Assembly: GCA_011389985.1 (NCBI GenBank)
Contig: JAABTH010000003.1
Span: 1-64,000, forward strand
Reading direction: 5' to 3'
Length of the DNA stretch: 64,000 bases
Source of the DNA: Bacillota bacterium
GTDB taxonomy: Bacteria; Bacillota; Dethiobacteria; DTU022
The position numbers and the translations under genes were made by a program. Numbering within the stretch: the stretch's first letter is position 1; every line of letters begins with the position of its first letter. Under the pieces are notes generated by a model. That model was not told the DNA's origin. It was given only the letters and a program-made list of their open reading frames with translations, and ran no database searches. Shown here one piece after another: positions 46,309 through 58,798 of the stretch.

Positions 46309-46661
46309 TATTTGCCCCTGGTAACTATAACTGAAACTCCACCCTGTACTCCGGGAATAGGTGGATTTGGTTTACGAACTTCTACGGTAACCTCAAGAAC
46401 ACCATGAATAGTCAGCAGTTTATCGGCGATCAGGCATGCTAAAGTTTCAAGAAGGCGCTGTGACCGGCCATACATAACTTCTTCTACAATAGATACAGCA
46501 GCTCGGTAATCAGGTACTGCATCAATCTGATCATCGCGGTGTTCGGAAAGGTTAACGCCAAGCTCCAAACTGACCTGGAATTCCTGGCCAAGAGTCTGTT
46601 CTTCCAGCAGAACTCCGTGGTAGGCAAAACATACAATTCTTTCAACTATAACACGATCCAT
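46308..46661 (-). CDS. folB: Dihydroneopterin aldolase
   Basis: Cleaves dihydroneopterin to hydroxymethyldihydropterin and glycolaldehyde. The 117 residues show VERIVCFAYHGVLLEEQTLGQEF, cut: IVCFAYHGVLLEEQTLGQ (8-25), the AVPDYRAAVSIVEEVM-like region and VRKPNPPIPG with the catalytic Lys near 98. ATG start with ggaggtgatc upstream. One base overlap with folK and 7 bases from folP. Confidence 0.95.
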   Translation of the reverse strand: MDRVIVERIVCFAYHGVLLEEQTLGQEFQVSLELGVNLSEHRDDQIDAVPDYRAAVSIVEEVMYGRSQRLLETLACLIADKLLTIHGVLEVTVEVRKPNPPIPGVQGGVSVIVTRGK

Positions 46662-46668
46662 TTTGAGA

Positions 46669-47841
46669 TCACCTCCGAGTCATTGCATCAGTCATAACTG
46701 CAACTCTCTTCATTTGTTTAACATCATGAACTCTTACAATATCAGCGCCGTTACTGATTCCATATGCAATAGTGGCTGCTGTTCCTTCAATGCGATCGTC
46801 AACCGGCAAATTCAGGGTCTTCCCAACTATACTTTTACGTGAAGTTCCAAGTAAAAGCGGGTAACCCAAATCTTTTATTTCGCGCAGATGCAGCATAACC
46901 TCAAGGTTTTGCCTATAATCTTTTCCAAATCCTATCCCTGGATCAATAATAATGCGGCTATCTTCTATTCCTGCCTTATGAGCAAGCGCGATTGAATCTT
47001 TCAATTCGCTGACAATATCCGGTATCAGATCCTTATAGTCAGTGTTTCTACGATTATGCATCAGACAGACAGGAACCTTGTAGCGTGCTGCCGCAGCAGC
47101 AATGTCACTGTCCTCTTTGAACCCCCATACATCATTTAGCATCTCAACTCCAGCTTCAAGAGCTTTTTCTGCCGTTTCTGCTTTATAAGTATCGATTGAT
47201 AGCGGCAGCTTAAAAGAATTATCTTTTTTAAGCGTTTCAATAACGGGCATTACACGTTTAAGTTCTTCTTTTGCCGAGACTCTCTCGACATTTTCATAGC
47301 CCGGGCGTGTCGACTCTCCCCCAATATCAATGATATCAGCTCCTTCTGCAGCCATTTGGTGAGCCTGGGAAAGGGCCTGTTCCAAACTGTAAAACCTGCC
47401 GCCGTCTGAAAAAGAATCAGGGGTTAAATTTAAAATGCCCATTATAAGAGTTCTTTTTCCAATCGAGTAGCGCTGTTTCCCCAGTTGTAGTTCGACTGGT
47501 GGGGGGTTAATCGCTCTGCTTAGAGTTTGGCTCAAGATAATGCCCAACTCAGCGGCACTGCCACCGGTTGATTTGAGCTTATCAATTACTCCGAGCAGTT
47601 CTGCTTCGGTGCCGGAAATAATTGCACTGGTACTTTCGGCAGGATCACGGTACGAGTAAATAGCAGCATTACTTCCAGATATAAGTTTTTCCAACTCTGG
47701 CAAATCGGTATGCGAGATATGCCTGAGTTTTAGATTGTGACAGACGCTGTGAAAAATAAAGCGATCAGTGATATCTGTAGCCAGTCCGATATGTTTTAGC
47801 TCAAGTTTTATCAAATTATGATCAAGGTATACAGCATGCAA
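46669..47841 (-). CDS. folP: Dihydropteroate synthase with N-terminal extension
   Basis: Condenses hydroxymethyldihydropterin pyrophosphate with p-aminobenzoate. The catalytic barrel begins near residue 125 with LIMGILNLTPDSFSDGG and continues with DIIDIGGESTRPG, PLSIDTYKAETAEKAL and the final RVHDVKQMKRV; all substrate loops are present. The first 120 residues are an extra domain of unknown role that is also seen in other clostridial and some archaeal FolP proteins, so 390 residues rather than about 275. ATG start with ggagtgag upstream. Confidence 0.95.
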   Translation of the reverse strand: MHAVYLDHNLIKLELKHIGLATDITDRFIFHSVCHNLKLRHISHTDLPELEKLISGSNAAIYSYRDPAESTSAIISGTEAELLGVIDKLKSTGGSAAELGIILSQTLSRAINPPPVELQLGKQRYSIGKRTLIMGILNLTPDSFSDGGRFYSLEQALSQAHQMAAEGADIIDIGGESTRPGYENVERVSAKEELKRVMPVIETLKKDNSFKLPLSIDTYKAETAEKALEAGVEMLNDVWGFKEDSDIAAAAARYKVPVCLMHNRRNTDYKDLIPDIVSELKDSIALAHKAGIEDSRIIIDPGIGFGKDYRQNLEVMLHLREIKDLGYPLLLGTSRKSIVGKTLNLPVDDRIEGTAATIAYGISNGADIVRVHDVKQMKRVAVMTDAMTRR

Positions 47842-47859
47842 TTTAGCTCACTCCGTTAA

Positions 47860-48354
47860 TCAGTATTCCAGCCTGTATGCATGTGGCTGTTTATCAAACT
47901 TTTTGCATTGTTCACGGGTACTGCATTGAAAACAGAACCTTGAATATTTATCTGCCCGGTTTAACGCTATGCTGAGAGGTGATTTGTGCCTGTTGTTATT
48001 TGCGCTGTCCCCATGCTGTTTTATAGCTTTTATTATCAACTTACTTTCAGTATTCGAAAAACCAGCCTTCTGTAAAAGAGGTGCGGCAATTTCTGCACTG
48101 TATAATGCATGGTCTCCGCCTTCCCGGTATTCGCGCCACCTGCCTAAATCGTGTAAAAGTCCGGCAGCATAAGCTATTTCCCGGGAAATATATGGTGAGT
48201 CTTCTTCTAGTAATAAAATCCAGGTGAGTCGAGCGGTAGAAACCAGGTGTTCAAAGTGGTGTGAACAAAAAATCCTGCTTTCTTCCGCTTTACTGTTACT
48301 TTGCAGGTAATCACTGAACTTGGGGTTAGCAAGAATTTTGTTCACCCTATCCAT
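47860..48354 (-). CDS. HD-domain hydrolase in the folate operon
   Basis: Soluble HD-superfamily phosphohydrolase of 164 residues. Metal ligands are visible: His 36 (HFEHLVST), HD at 68-69 (AGLLHDLGRW), His 114 (IKQHGD) and Asp 135 (NRADKYSR). The C-terminal tail has CFQCSTREQC (Cys 141, 144, 150), which with Cys 30 might hold a metal. It sits between folE and folP with short gaps, so it is probably co-expressed with them. Removing phosphates from dihydroneopterin triphosphate is an attractive but unproven role. Confidence 0.8.
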   Translation of the reverse strand: MDRVNKILANPKFSDYLQSNSKAEESRIFCSHHFEHLVSTARLTWILLLEEDSPYISREIAYAAGLLHDLGRWREYREGGDHALYSAEIAAPLLQKAGFSNTESKLIIKAIKQHGDSANNNRHKSPLSIALNRADKYSRFCFQCSTREQCKKFDKQPHAYRLEY

Positions 48355-48373
48355 ATAATCACTCCCGCTAATT

Positions 48374-48940
48374 CTATTGGCTGCTCTGAATCAGGCTGAA
48401 TACTTCGACACGCGAACTGGGATTTCTTCTGAATAAGCCTCTTACAGCTGAAGTAACTGTTACTGCTCCTGGTTTTCCGACTCCACGAATGCTCATGCAG
48501 AGGTGCTCGGCTTCAATAACTACAACCACACCCTTGGGATCAAGTTCTTCAGTTATAATGTCTGCGATATTACTAGTCAACCTTTCCTGCAACTGTGGTC
48601 TTCTTGAAACGGTCTCGATTACACGCACCAGTTTACTTAAACCAACTATTCGTCCGCCCGAGGGTAGGTAAGCTACATGTGCTTTGCCGTAGAAAGGCAG
48701 AAAGTGATGTTCACACATGGAGTAAAAAGAAATATCTTTTACCAGCACAATTTCGTCATGCCCATCTTCTACAAAACAAGTTTGCAGATGTTTACGCGGA
48801 TCCTGGTGGAGTCCTCCAAAAAGCTCAGCATACATGTTTGCAACACGTTTTGGTGTGCCGATAAGCCCTTCGCGATTGGGATCTTCGCCAACTGCTTCAA
48901 TTATCATTTCTACGGCTTTGATAATTTTTTCTTTATCCAA
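48374..48940 (-). CDS. folE: GTP cyclohydrolase I
   Basis: Converts GTP to dihydroneopterin triphosphate, the first folate step. The 188 residues contain the zinc and active-site segments [20 protein letters not shown] (Cys and His, about 75-94), [10 protein letters not shown] and [10 protein letters not shown] (second zinc Cys), and the C-terminal [13 protein letters not shown] start with aaaggcgg 7 bases upstream. It follows the CPBP-like gene by 18 bases. Confidence 0.96.
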   Translation of the reverse strand: MDKEKIIKAVEMIIEAVGEDPNREGLIGTPKRVANMYAELFGGLHQDPRKHLQTCFVEDGHDEIVLVKDISFYSMCEHHFLPFYGKAHVAYLPSGGRIVGLSKLVRVIETVSRRPQLQERLTSNIADIITEELDPKGVVVVIEAEHLCMSIRGVGKPGAVTVTSAVRGLFRRNPSSRVEVFSLIQSSQ

Positions 48941-48958
48941 TGTAATTCCGCCTTTCCA

Positions 48959-50392
48959 CTAATAGAGAATTATACCGGGCAGCCATAAAATAAGACTGTG
49001 CAGAAGCGCACAGGCCAGAATGTTTTCTGTGCGCAGGTACAGATATCCGAGTATGGCAGCCAGGCCCGGAACCAAAACAGCCAACTCCAGGTATGTATAA
49101 GGGTAAGCCAGCATCCAGGGAGCTGTTATAGCGATTATAACTGTACGTGTGACAGCAGCAAGGATTATCGTAGCAATTAGGCCTTTTGTCGGGCCGATTT
49201 GTCTGCTGATAACTGCCTGGATATAGCCACGCCATACCAGTTCACGCGGTAACCCGTAAACTGCAAATATAATCGGCAGATGTAGAAAAATAAATAAATT
49301 ATCTGTACAAATGCTTTGCGGCAGACCGCGAACAGTAGCTATTATGAGAATTGCAGTAAAAATAGCCAAAAAGTATCCATGTTGTAGTCTGTCACGCCGC
49401 AGGCCAAGGTCCAGATAATCAATTCTACCGCTACCTGATAAAGCAACAAGCAATACAATTACTATAGCATAACCGGAAGATGAAAGCATCTCATGCCAAC
49501 CCATGATTTTTATTAAAATAACGCTGGAAATTATCAGCATAAGGGATAAAGGAACCAATAACAAGCTAAATCGGCCTGGCGGTGTTTTGCCAAGGTAAAA
49601 CCAGTACCGGGAATATTTATGATCAAGAGTAAATATTGTGATCAGCAGCAGCATGATTAGCACAAAAAGAAAATAAACAGTAAACGTTCCGAATAACTGC
49701 CAGAAGGTATAATTGGCTTGCGGAGGAAGGATCGGTTCCCCCTCGGTTGTTATAAAGTAGTAATAAAACAAGCCTTCGTGTGCATGAAATAAAAGTGGTA
49801 TTGTTTCAGACCATACCGTCGGTATGCCGATTTGCTTTTCAGAAAATGCAGATATCCGATTGTGGATTATTTCGTCCACCAGGGGAATAAAAATATTACT
49901 ACCCCGGATTTCTTCAAAAAAGAAATCTTCAACCACTATGAATATGCCGCCAGGTTTTTCAGTGTCAGGAATCTTATTTTCGGGTTCGTAAATTCCCTCA
50001 CCTACAAGTAAATAACTCCGGCTGTTATCGGTTTCACTAAGAGTTGTTATGATGCCGCCTTCTGGAAAGTTTACCTTTAAACCATTAGCTTCAAAAGTCC
50101 ATGGCTCAAATTCATTAACTGAAGTTACGTTGTACTCAACCGGTTTCAATCCAATAGTATCGGGAATTAAGGCTGTCAGTAAAAAAAATGAAATTATCAG
50201 TAAGGTTGCTACGCCGAGTAATATTAAAAGAGCGACAAAATAGTTCTTGCCGGCTAATTTTTTTATAAACAAAAGGTATTCCTCCTCCAGCTCATCTTGT
50301 TGCCAAATCATTTTCCAATACTTCGACGAAAGCTTAAATTTTCCTTTAAAAATAGTTTGTTTCAGCTTGAACAAGGCCGGTATTCTTTTCAA
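48959..50392 (-). CDS. CPBP-like membrane protein with large external domain
   Basis: Membrane protein of 477 residues. After a cytoplasmic N-terminus of about 50 residues comes one helix (VALLILLGVATLLIISFFLL), an external domain of some 160 residues (about 75-235), then about eight helices. The segment PRELVWRGYIQAVISRQIGP near 395 resembles motif 1 of CPBP (Rce1/Abi) proteases, but the usual EE is RE, and the motif His near 420 is Arg. The final LLHSLILWLP resembles the last motif. It may be a non-catalytic relative. TTG start without a clear site; ATG 28 codons in is an alternative. Probably first gene of the fol operon. Confidence 0.6.
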   Translation of the reverse strand: MKRIPALFKLKQTIFKGKFKLSSKYWKMIWQQDELEEEYLLFIKKLAGKNYFVALLILLGVATLLIISFFLLTALIPDTIGLKPVEYNVTSVNEFEPWTFEANGLKVNFPEGGIITTLSETDNSRSYLLVGEGIYEPENKIPDTEKPGGIFIVVEDFFFEEIRGSNIFIPLVDEIIHNRISAFSEKQIGIPTVWSETIPLLFHAHEGLFYYYFITTEGEPILPPQANYTFWQLFGTFTVYFLFVLIMLLLITIFTLDHKYSRYWFYLGKTPPGRFSLLLVPLSLMLIISSVILIKIMGWHEMLSSSGYAIVIVLLVALSGSGRIDYLDLGLRRDRLQHGYFLAIFTAILIIATVRGLPQSICTDNLFIFLHLPIIFAVYGLPRELVWRGYIQAVISRQIGPTKGLIATIILAAVTRTVIIAITAPWMLAYPYTYLELAVLVPGLAAILGYLYLRTENILACALLHSLILWLPGIILY

Positions 50393-50470
50393 AATATAGC
50401 TTATCTGCTATAGTGTAATTATTCAAAATGTCACCGTTTATCACAATTAAACTCAGCTGAGGTGAATAAT

Positions 50471-51235
50471 TTGTTTCTGGCAATAGATGTTGGTAATACA
50501 CATATAATGCTTGGAGTTTATCATGAAGATAAAGTGGTAGTTTACTGGCGTTTGGCTACAACCCGAAGCAGTACTGAAGATGAATTAGGGATGATTCTAA
50601 AAAACCTTCTCCATAACAGCAATCTAAATATGAGTGATATCGACTCCATTGCCATATCGTCGGTAGTCCCTCCGCTTATGTATTCCCTGGAGCGAATGGC
50701 CAGGAAATATTTCGAAGTTGAACCACTGATTATTGGGCCGGGTATAAAAACCAGCTTAAACATTGTAACAGATAATCCACGTGAAGTGGGAGCTGATCGT
50801 ATCGTAAATGCAGTTGCGGCTTTAAGCTTCTACGGCAGCCCCTTAATTATAGTTGATTTTGGTACTGCAACAACGTACTGTGCGATAGCAAAGAACGGAG
50901 ACTACCTGGGGGGGGTTATTGCTCCCGGGATTGGTATTTCCATGGAAGCTCTTTTTGAGCGTGCAGCTAAGCTGCCTCGTGTTGAAATTATCCGCCCGCC
51001 ACGGGTAATAGGAAGAGATACAATAACCAGTATGCAGTCTGGCATAGTTTTTGGTTTTGTCGGACAGGTTGATGGAATTGTCCGCAGGATCTATGCAGAG
51101 CTTGATGGAAATCCTTTTGTCGTGGCAACAGGAGGATTTGCAAGCCTGATTGCACGTGAATCGGAGACAATACAGGAAGTTAATCCCCTTTTAACTCTTG
51201 AAGGTCTGCGGATTATTAATCATCTGAATGAATAG
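50471..51235 (+). CDS. coaX: Type III pantothenate kinase
   Basis: First step of coenzyme A synthesis. The 254 residues show LAIDVGNTHIMLGVY (3-17), TRSSTEDELGM, GADRIVNAVAA, the second phosphate loop IVDFGTATTYCAI and GGVIAPGIGISMEALFERAAKLP, cut: GGVIAPGIGISMEAL. The frame also opens with a GTG at 50462, but gaggtg overlaps that codon, so TTG 50471 is preferred. CoaX follows ftsH in B. subtilis; here it is separated by the P1 hydrolase, fhs and the inverted fol operon. Confidence 0.94.
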   Translation: MFLAIDVGNTHIMLGVYHEDKVVVYWRLATTRSSTEDELGMILKNLLHNSNLNMSDIDSIAISSVVPPLMYSLERMARKYFEVEPLIIGPGIKTSLNIVTDNPREVGADRIVNAVAALSFYGSPLIIVDFGTATTYCAIAKNGDYLGGVIAPGIGISMEALFERAAKLPRVEIIRPPRVIGRDTITSMQSGIVFGFVGQVDGIVRRIYAELDGNPFVVATGGFASLIARESETIQEVNPLLTLEGLRIINHLNE

Positions 51236-51255
51236 TTATTTAAGGAGGTAAAAAA

Positions 51256-52068
51256 ATGAAAATAGGACTGGCTTTAAGTGGTGGCGCGGCACATGGTATT
51301 GCCCATATCGGGGTATTAAAATATCTTGAAGAAAAAGATGTTAAGCCTTGCTGCATTGCCGGAACTAGTGCCGGCAGTATCGTAGGTGCAATGTACTGCT
51401 CCGGTAAAACACTTGAAGAAATTAAAAAAACAGCAGAAACAATTTCCTGGAAAGATTTTCTTAAAATTTCTATTCCACGTAAAGGATTAATTAAATCATC
51501 CATGCTTCTTAAAATTTTGGAAGAGTATTTAGGGGATCTTGAGTTTTCCGATTTAAAAATTCCGCTTATGATAAATGCAGTCGATTTGTTAAGCGGTGAA
51601 GAAGTTGTCATTAAAGAGGGTAACGTGGCTGAAGCCGTTCATGCCAGTTGCGCCATACCGGGAATATTTACACCGGTAAAAATCGGTGATCACTTGCTGG
51701 TTGACGGAGGACTTCTAGACAATGTACCTGTTACTGTTTTGAAGGACGTAGATCTTGACTACTTAATTGCGGTTGATGTTGGGTCTGAGATACCTTTTCA
51801 GAAGGATCCGGATAGTATCTTGGAAATAATCATGCAATCTTTCGAAATAATTCGCCGCCATAGAGATAAGCCTGCGCATGAACATGCAGATATTATAATT
51901 GAACCTGAACTCGGCGACATTATGCTCTGGGATATCTCCAAGATTGATCTTTTGATTGAACGCGGTTACGAAGCTGCAAGCAAATCTTTAAATGATCTAG
52001 ATCTGCATAAGAAACAGGGCAAAATCGCCAAATGGTTCAGCCGTCGCAGAAAAAAGAAAGAGGGGTAA
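51256..52068 (+). CDS. Patatin-like phospholipase
   Basis: Serine lipid hydrolase of 270 residues with a catalytic dyad: Ser 38 in GTSAGS and Asp 150 in LLVDGGLLDN. The oxyanion motif SGGAAHG (8-14) precedes it. This architecture matches the bacterial RssA/YlbK group. No signal peptide, so it acts in the cytoplasm. ATG start with aaggagg. It lies 20 bases after coaX and just before a nitroreductase. Substrate not known. Confidence 0.88.
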   Translation: MKIGLALSGGAAHGIAHIGVLKYLEEKDVKPCCIAGTSAGSIVGAMYCSGKTLEEIKKTAETISWKDFLKISIPRKGLIKSSMLLKILEEYLGDLEFSDLKIPLMINAVDLLSGEEVVIKEGNVAEAVHASCAIPGIFTPVKIGDHLLVDGGLLDNVPVTVLKDVDLDYLIAVDVGSEIPFQKDPDSILEIIMQSFEIIRRHRDKPAHEHADIIIEPELGDIMLWDISKIDLLIERGYEAASKSLNDLDLHKKQGKIAKWFSRRRKKKEG

Positions 52069-52075
52069 TAATAAA

Positions 52076-52684
52076 TTGTTAAGTTGTTTTGAAGCGATCA
52101 CGCAAAGACGCAGCATCAGAAAATTTAAGGAACGCCCGGTAACTGAAGAATATCTAAGTCAGCTTATTGAAGCAGCCAGGCTTGCTCCATCCGGAACCAA
52201 CCGTCAGCCATGGCGATTTGTTCTTTTGCAGGGAAATGCAAAGGATAAAATTGCCGGTGCTGTAGTACAGCCTTTTGTATTAAAAGCTCCTGCTATTTTT
52301 GTTTGTTGTCTTGATAAGCATGCATATGTTAAGCAACTGGTGGAAGAAAGATTAAACGAACTTGTTCAGGCCGAAGTGGTCAGTAAAGAGGCAGCAGGAG
52401 TACTTTACCATAGAAAGATGCCCGATCAAGTTGAAGATGTCATTCTTCCCTCTTCGGCTTATCTTGATCTTGGTATAGCTATTGAAAATATGGCCCTGAT
52501 GGCGACATCGCTTGGATTGGGCAGCTGCTGGGTGCGTCTGTTTAACCCGGCCCAGGTCCATAAAGCTCTGGCCCTTCCTGATCACATTGAAGTTGTGGTT
52601 TTGCTGCCCGTTGGTTATCCCGACCAGGATCCGCCTCAAAGACCCCGGTTGAGCCGGGATGAGATTATGATTACGGTTAAATAA
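52076..52684 (+). CDS. Nitroreductase family FMN protein
   Basis: Flavin-dependent reductase of 202 residues. RRSIRKFKERPVTEEYLSQL (10-29), LAPSGTNRQPWRFVLL (about 38-53) and IAIENMALMATSLGLGSCWV are hallmark segments of the fold; the dinucleotide phosphate site (RRS...R) is intact. TTG start, 8 bases after the patatin stop, with aggggt upstream. Physiological substrate unknown; nitro compounds, quinones or flavins are possible. The unit ends in a strong bidirectional terminator. Confidence 0.88.
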   Translation: MLSCFEAITQRRSIRKFKERPVTEEYLSQLIEAARLAPSGTNRQPWRFVLLQGNAKDKIAGAVVQPFVLKAPAIFVCCLDKHAYVKQLVEERLNELVQAEVVSKEAAGVLYHRKMPDQVEDVILPSSAYLDLGIAIENMALMATSLGLGSCWVRLFNPAQVHKALALPDHIEVVVLLPVGYPDQDPPQRPRLSRDEIMITVK

Positions 52685-52766
52685 CCTGAACGAGCAGCGG
52701 GTTTAATCTGTAATGAGTTTATAAACTTGTAATAAGGGCATAAATTATGGCTTCTGGTAAATGTTG

Positions 52767-52813
52767 ACAAACTATCAGGAGGCGCCAACGGTAAGCGCCT
52801 CCTGATAGTTTGT
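52767..52813. terminator. Bidirectional terminator between nitroreductase and PFOR
   Basis: Perfect 19-bp inverted repeat (52767-52785 with 52795-52813), 9-base loop. Both flanks end in short T/A tracts within the arms. It serves the two convergent genes. Confidence 0.9.
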
Positions 52814-52852
52814 GCTAAATATGGCAAGCTGTCTGGATAATCTAAGAAAACA

Positions 52853-56404
<3,552 letters not shown>

Positions 56405-56412
56405 TTATTCCG

Positions 56413-56444
56413 AAAACGGTTAATTTTACAAATATTACCGTTTT
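56413..56444 (-). promoter_or_regulatory. Inverted repeat upstream of PFOR
   Basis: AAAACGGT (56413-56420) and ACCGTTTT (56437-56444) are perfect 8-bp arms around an AT-rich 16-base centre, 30-61 bases before the PFOR start. It is not followed by a T-run and looks like an operator. It does not match the Rex or CcpA consensus. Confidence 0.5.
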
Positions 56445-56507
56445 AATTCCCGTTTAAATCTTAACACTTTAAACCGATGCTGACAAGTCTATCCAGAGAG
56501 ACATGGA

Positions 56508-56539
56508 CTTGTCTGATCCTTGATCCTTGTCTGATCCTT
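56508..56539. repeat. 14-bp direct repeat between PFOR and alcohol dehydrogenase
   Basis: CTTGTCTGATCCTT at 56508-56521 and again at 56526-56539 (18-bp period). The first copy is also part of an inverted repeat GACAAGTC (56482-56489) / GACTTGTC (56506-56513). Function unknown; position suggests control of one of the divergent genes. Confidence 0.8.
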
Positions 56540-56639
56540 AAGAGTATGGTATTAATTTATCAAGATGATATCGTTTTTATAAAAGGGGCTTAAAAAAATC
56601 AGGCAAATCCCTGTCCTTTTGTCTGAAGGGGTGATTATA

Positions 56640-57806
56640 TTGCAGCAGAGGTTTGGTTTTCATTTACCGACACGGATTGAGTTTGGCAAGGGCTTGCTAA
56701 ATTATCTGGGTGAACTGGTAATCAGTATAACCGGGGGCAAGAAGATTTTTATAGTTACTGATACAGGTATAGAAAAAGCAGGTTTGCTCAGCCCGGTTCT
56801 TAACTCCCTCGAAAAAGAAAATTTCAACTACCACATTTTCAACAGGGTTACACCGAATCCAAGGGATGTGGATTGTGAAACCGGTGGAGAGGAAGCAAAA
56901 AGTTTTGGGGCCGAACTGATTGTGGCTTTGGGAGGTGGCTCAGTAATTGATTCAGCCAAGGCTATCGCCTTGTTGCACCGCCACGATGGCCCGCTTAAAG
57001 CATTTGAAGGAAAAGGTAAAGTGACACGACCGATTATTCCCATAGTTGCCGTTCCCACTACTGCCGGAACAGGCTCAGAAGTTACCAGGTCGGCTGTTAT
57101 TACCGACACCAAGAGAAAATTTAAAATGACAGTTAAAGATATTATGCTTGCACCGAAATTGGCTATTGTAGATCCCGAAACGACCTACTCGCTTCCTGCG
57201 GAACTGACAGCTTCTACAGGTATGGATGCCTTTGTTCATGCGATAGAGGCCTATACCTGCCGCGAATCTAATCCCTTTGCAGATATATTTGCCCTGGCTG
57301 CCATTGAAAAAATTTATCATGCACTGCTTCCTGCAGTAGAGGATGGTGATAGGTCTGCGCGTGATTACCTGATGCTGGGCTCGCTTCTGGCCGGTCTGTC
57401 ATTTTCACATGCTGACGTTGCTGCAGTTCACTGTATGGCTGAAGCTGTCGGCGGTTTATATGATATTCCCCACGGTGTTGCCAACTCAATATTTCTTCCT
57501 TATGTAACCTCCTTTAATGTTTCGGCTGACCCGGCAAAACATGCAAAGGTTGCCGGGGCATGTGGCCTTCCCGTTGAAAATATGGAAGATCGGGCGGCAG
57601 CAGAACTGCTGATCACTGATCTCAAAAAGCTTTCTAAAAAGATAGGCATTCCTACTTTTTCCAGCCTTAAAGGTATTGTACCTGCCGACTTTCCCCGTTT
57701 AGCGGAAGCATCGGTAGTTAACGGCTCAACTTCCAGTAACTGCCGCGAAATAAAAGAAAAAGATTACCTGGATCTGTTTCAGGTTGCCTACTATGAGAAC
57801 AGCTGA
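56640..57806 (+). CDS. Iron-containing alcohol dehydrogenase
   Basis: Group III alcohol dehydrogenase of 388 residues. The NAD(P) loop GGGSVIDSAKAIAL (about 96-109), the PTTAGTGSEVT segment and the metal ligands (Asp and His in TGMDAFVHAIEAY, then HCMAEAVGGLYDIPHGVAN with two His) are all present. TTG 56640 follows gaaggggtg; an in-frame upstream start at 56619 lies ahead of that site. Divergent from PFOR. It may reduce aldehydes to alcohols for redox balance, or oxidise alcohols; direction and substrate are open. Confidence 0.92.
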   Translation: MQQRFGFHLPTRIEFGKGLLNYLGELVISITGGKKIFIVTDTGIEKAGLLSPVLNSLEKENFNYHIFNRVTPNPRDVDCETGGEEAKSFGAELIVALGGGSVIDSAKAIALLHRHDGPLKAFEGKGKVTRPIIPIVAVPTTAGTGSEVTRSAVITDTKRKFKMTVKDIMLAPKLAIVDPETTYSLPAELTASTGMDAFVHAIEAYTCRESNPFADIFALAAIEKIYHALLPAVEDGDRSARDYLMLGSLLAGLSFSHADVAAVHCMAEAVGGLYDIPHGVANSIFLPYVTSFNVSADPAKHAKVAGACGLPVENMEDRAAAELLITDLKKLSKKIGIPTFSSLKGIVPADFPRLAEASVVNGSTSSNCREIKEKDYLDLFQVAYYENS

Positions 57807-57911
57807 TTACAGAAGAAATTTTGTATTCATCATGGTCGAAATAAAGTGATGCTGATCTTTATTAATAATTAAATGATGATACCCCGGCAGAAACAATGAT
57901 TAGTACAGCTG

Positions 57912-57925
57912 ATCATAGCTATGAT
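57912..57925. promoter_or_regulatory. Perfect 14-bp palindrome upstream of phoP
   Basis: ATCATAGCTATGAT, 96 bases before the phoP start. Possible operator; nothing else supports it. Confidence 0.4.
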
Positions 57926-58005
57926 TTATTTATTGTTGTAAGAAAAATACTGTAAAAAGCTTCTATATTTTTATTGATGAATAAGGGCAAATTAACTGTT
58001 AAATA

Positions 58006-58014
58006 TGCTAAAAT
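58006..58014 (+). promoter_or_regulatory. Extended -10 promoter of phoP-phoR
   Basis: TGcTAAAAT (58006-58014) ends 6 bases before the ATG, so the message would begin at or near the start codon (leaderless). No -35 consensus and no ribosome binding site were seen. Confidence 0.5.
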
Positions 58015-58020
58015 GATTAT

Positions 58021-58770
58021 ATGGATAATTCTATTAGCGATCGCAAGCAACGAAATATTTTGGTGGTTGAAGATGAAGAAGACATCCTTAGGCTCCTCTT
58101 ATTTCATCTTGAAAAAGAGGGATACCGGGTAGTAAGCGCCACCAGCGGTACCGAAGCGCTTGATATTGCCTTCAGGGATGTGCCCGACATAGTCATTCTC
58201 GATATTATGCTTCCCGAGATGGATGGGCTTGAGGTTTGCCGGCGTCTGCGTGGAAACCCTCGAACTGCTCAAATACCTGTAATGATTCTATCGGCAAAAA
58301 AAGAAGAACTTGACAAGGTTTTGGGCCTTGAACTCGGTGCCGATGACTACATGGTTAAACCTTTCAGCGTGCGTGAGCTTATCGCCAGGGTCAGGGCAAT
58401 GCTAAGACGTTTTGATCAAAAAGTCCAGTCGCCGCCAGATCTTTTATATAATGAAGAAATAATACGTAGTGGTAGAATTATAATATATCCTGAAAGACAC
58501 CAGGTGACTGTAGATGGCGAACTATGCAATCTCACCCACAAGGAATTTTTATTGCTGCAATTGCTTATCAGTAATGCAGGCAAGGTATTAACCAGAGAAT
58601 TGCTGCTTGATAAAGTTTGGGGCTATGAAGTAGAAGTTGACACACGTACAGTTGATGTGCATGTACGTTACCTCCGCCAGAAGGTTGAAAAAGATCCTGC
58701 CAACCCTGTTTATATAGAGACTGTACGCGGGGTCGGTTATCGTTTTTCCATGGCTGGTAAACCTGAATAA
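58021..58770 (+). CDS. phoP: Phosphate-regulon response regulator (PhoP/PhoB type)
   Basis: OmpR-family transcription factor of 249 residues. The receiver has the acidic pair at 17-21 (VVEDEED), phospho-acceptor Asp 61 (VILDIMLPEMDG) and Lys 93. The winged-helix DNA-binding domain (about 145-245) holds LTHKEFLLLQLLISNAGKVL and TVDVHVRYLRQKVE. Twenty-eight bases separate it from the kinase gene. The phosphate role is inferred from the downstream pst genes and their Pho box. ATG without a ribosome binding site, see promoter entry. Confidence 0.9.
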   Translation: MDNSISDRKQRNILVVEDEEDILRLLLFHLEKEGYRVVSATSGTEALDIAFRDVPDIVILDIMLPEMDGLEVCRRLRGNPRTAQIPVMILSAKKEELDKVLGLELGADDYMVKPFSVRELIARVRAMLRRFDQKVQSPPDLLYNEEIIRSGRIIIYPERHQVTVDGELCNLTHKEFLLLQLLISNAGKVLTRELLLDKVWGYEVEVDTRTVDVHVRYLRQKVEKDPANPVYIETVRGVGYRFSMAGKPE

Positions 58771-58798
58771 TTTAGGACATATAATTGGAGGTTCTGTA

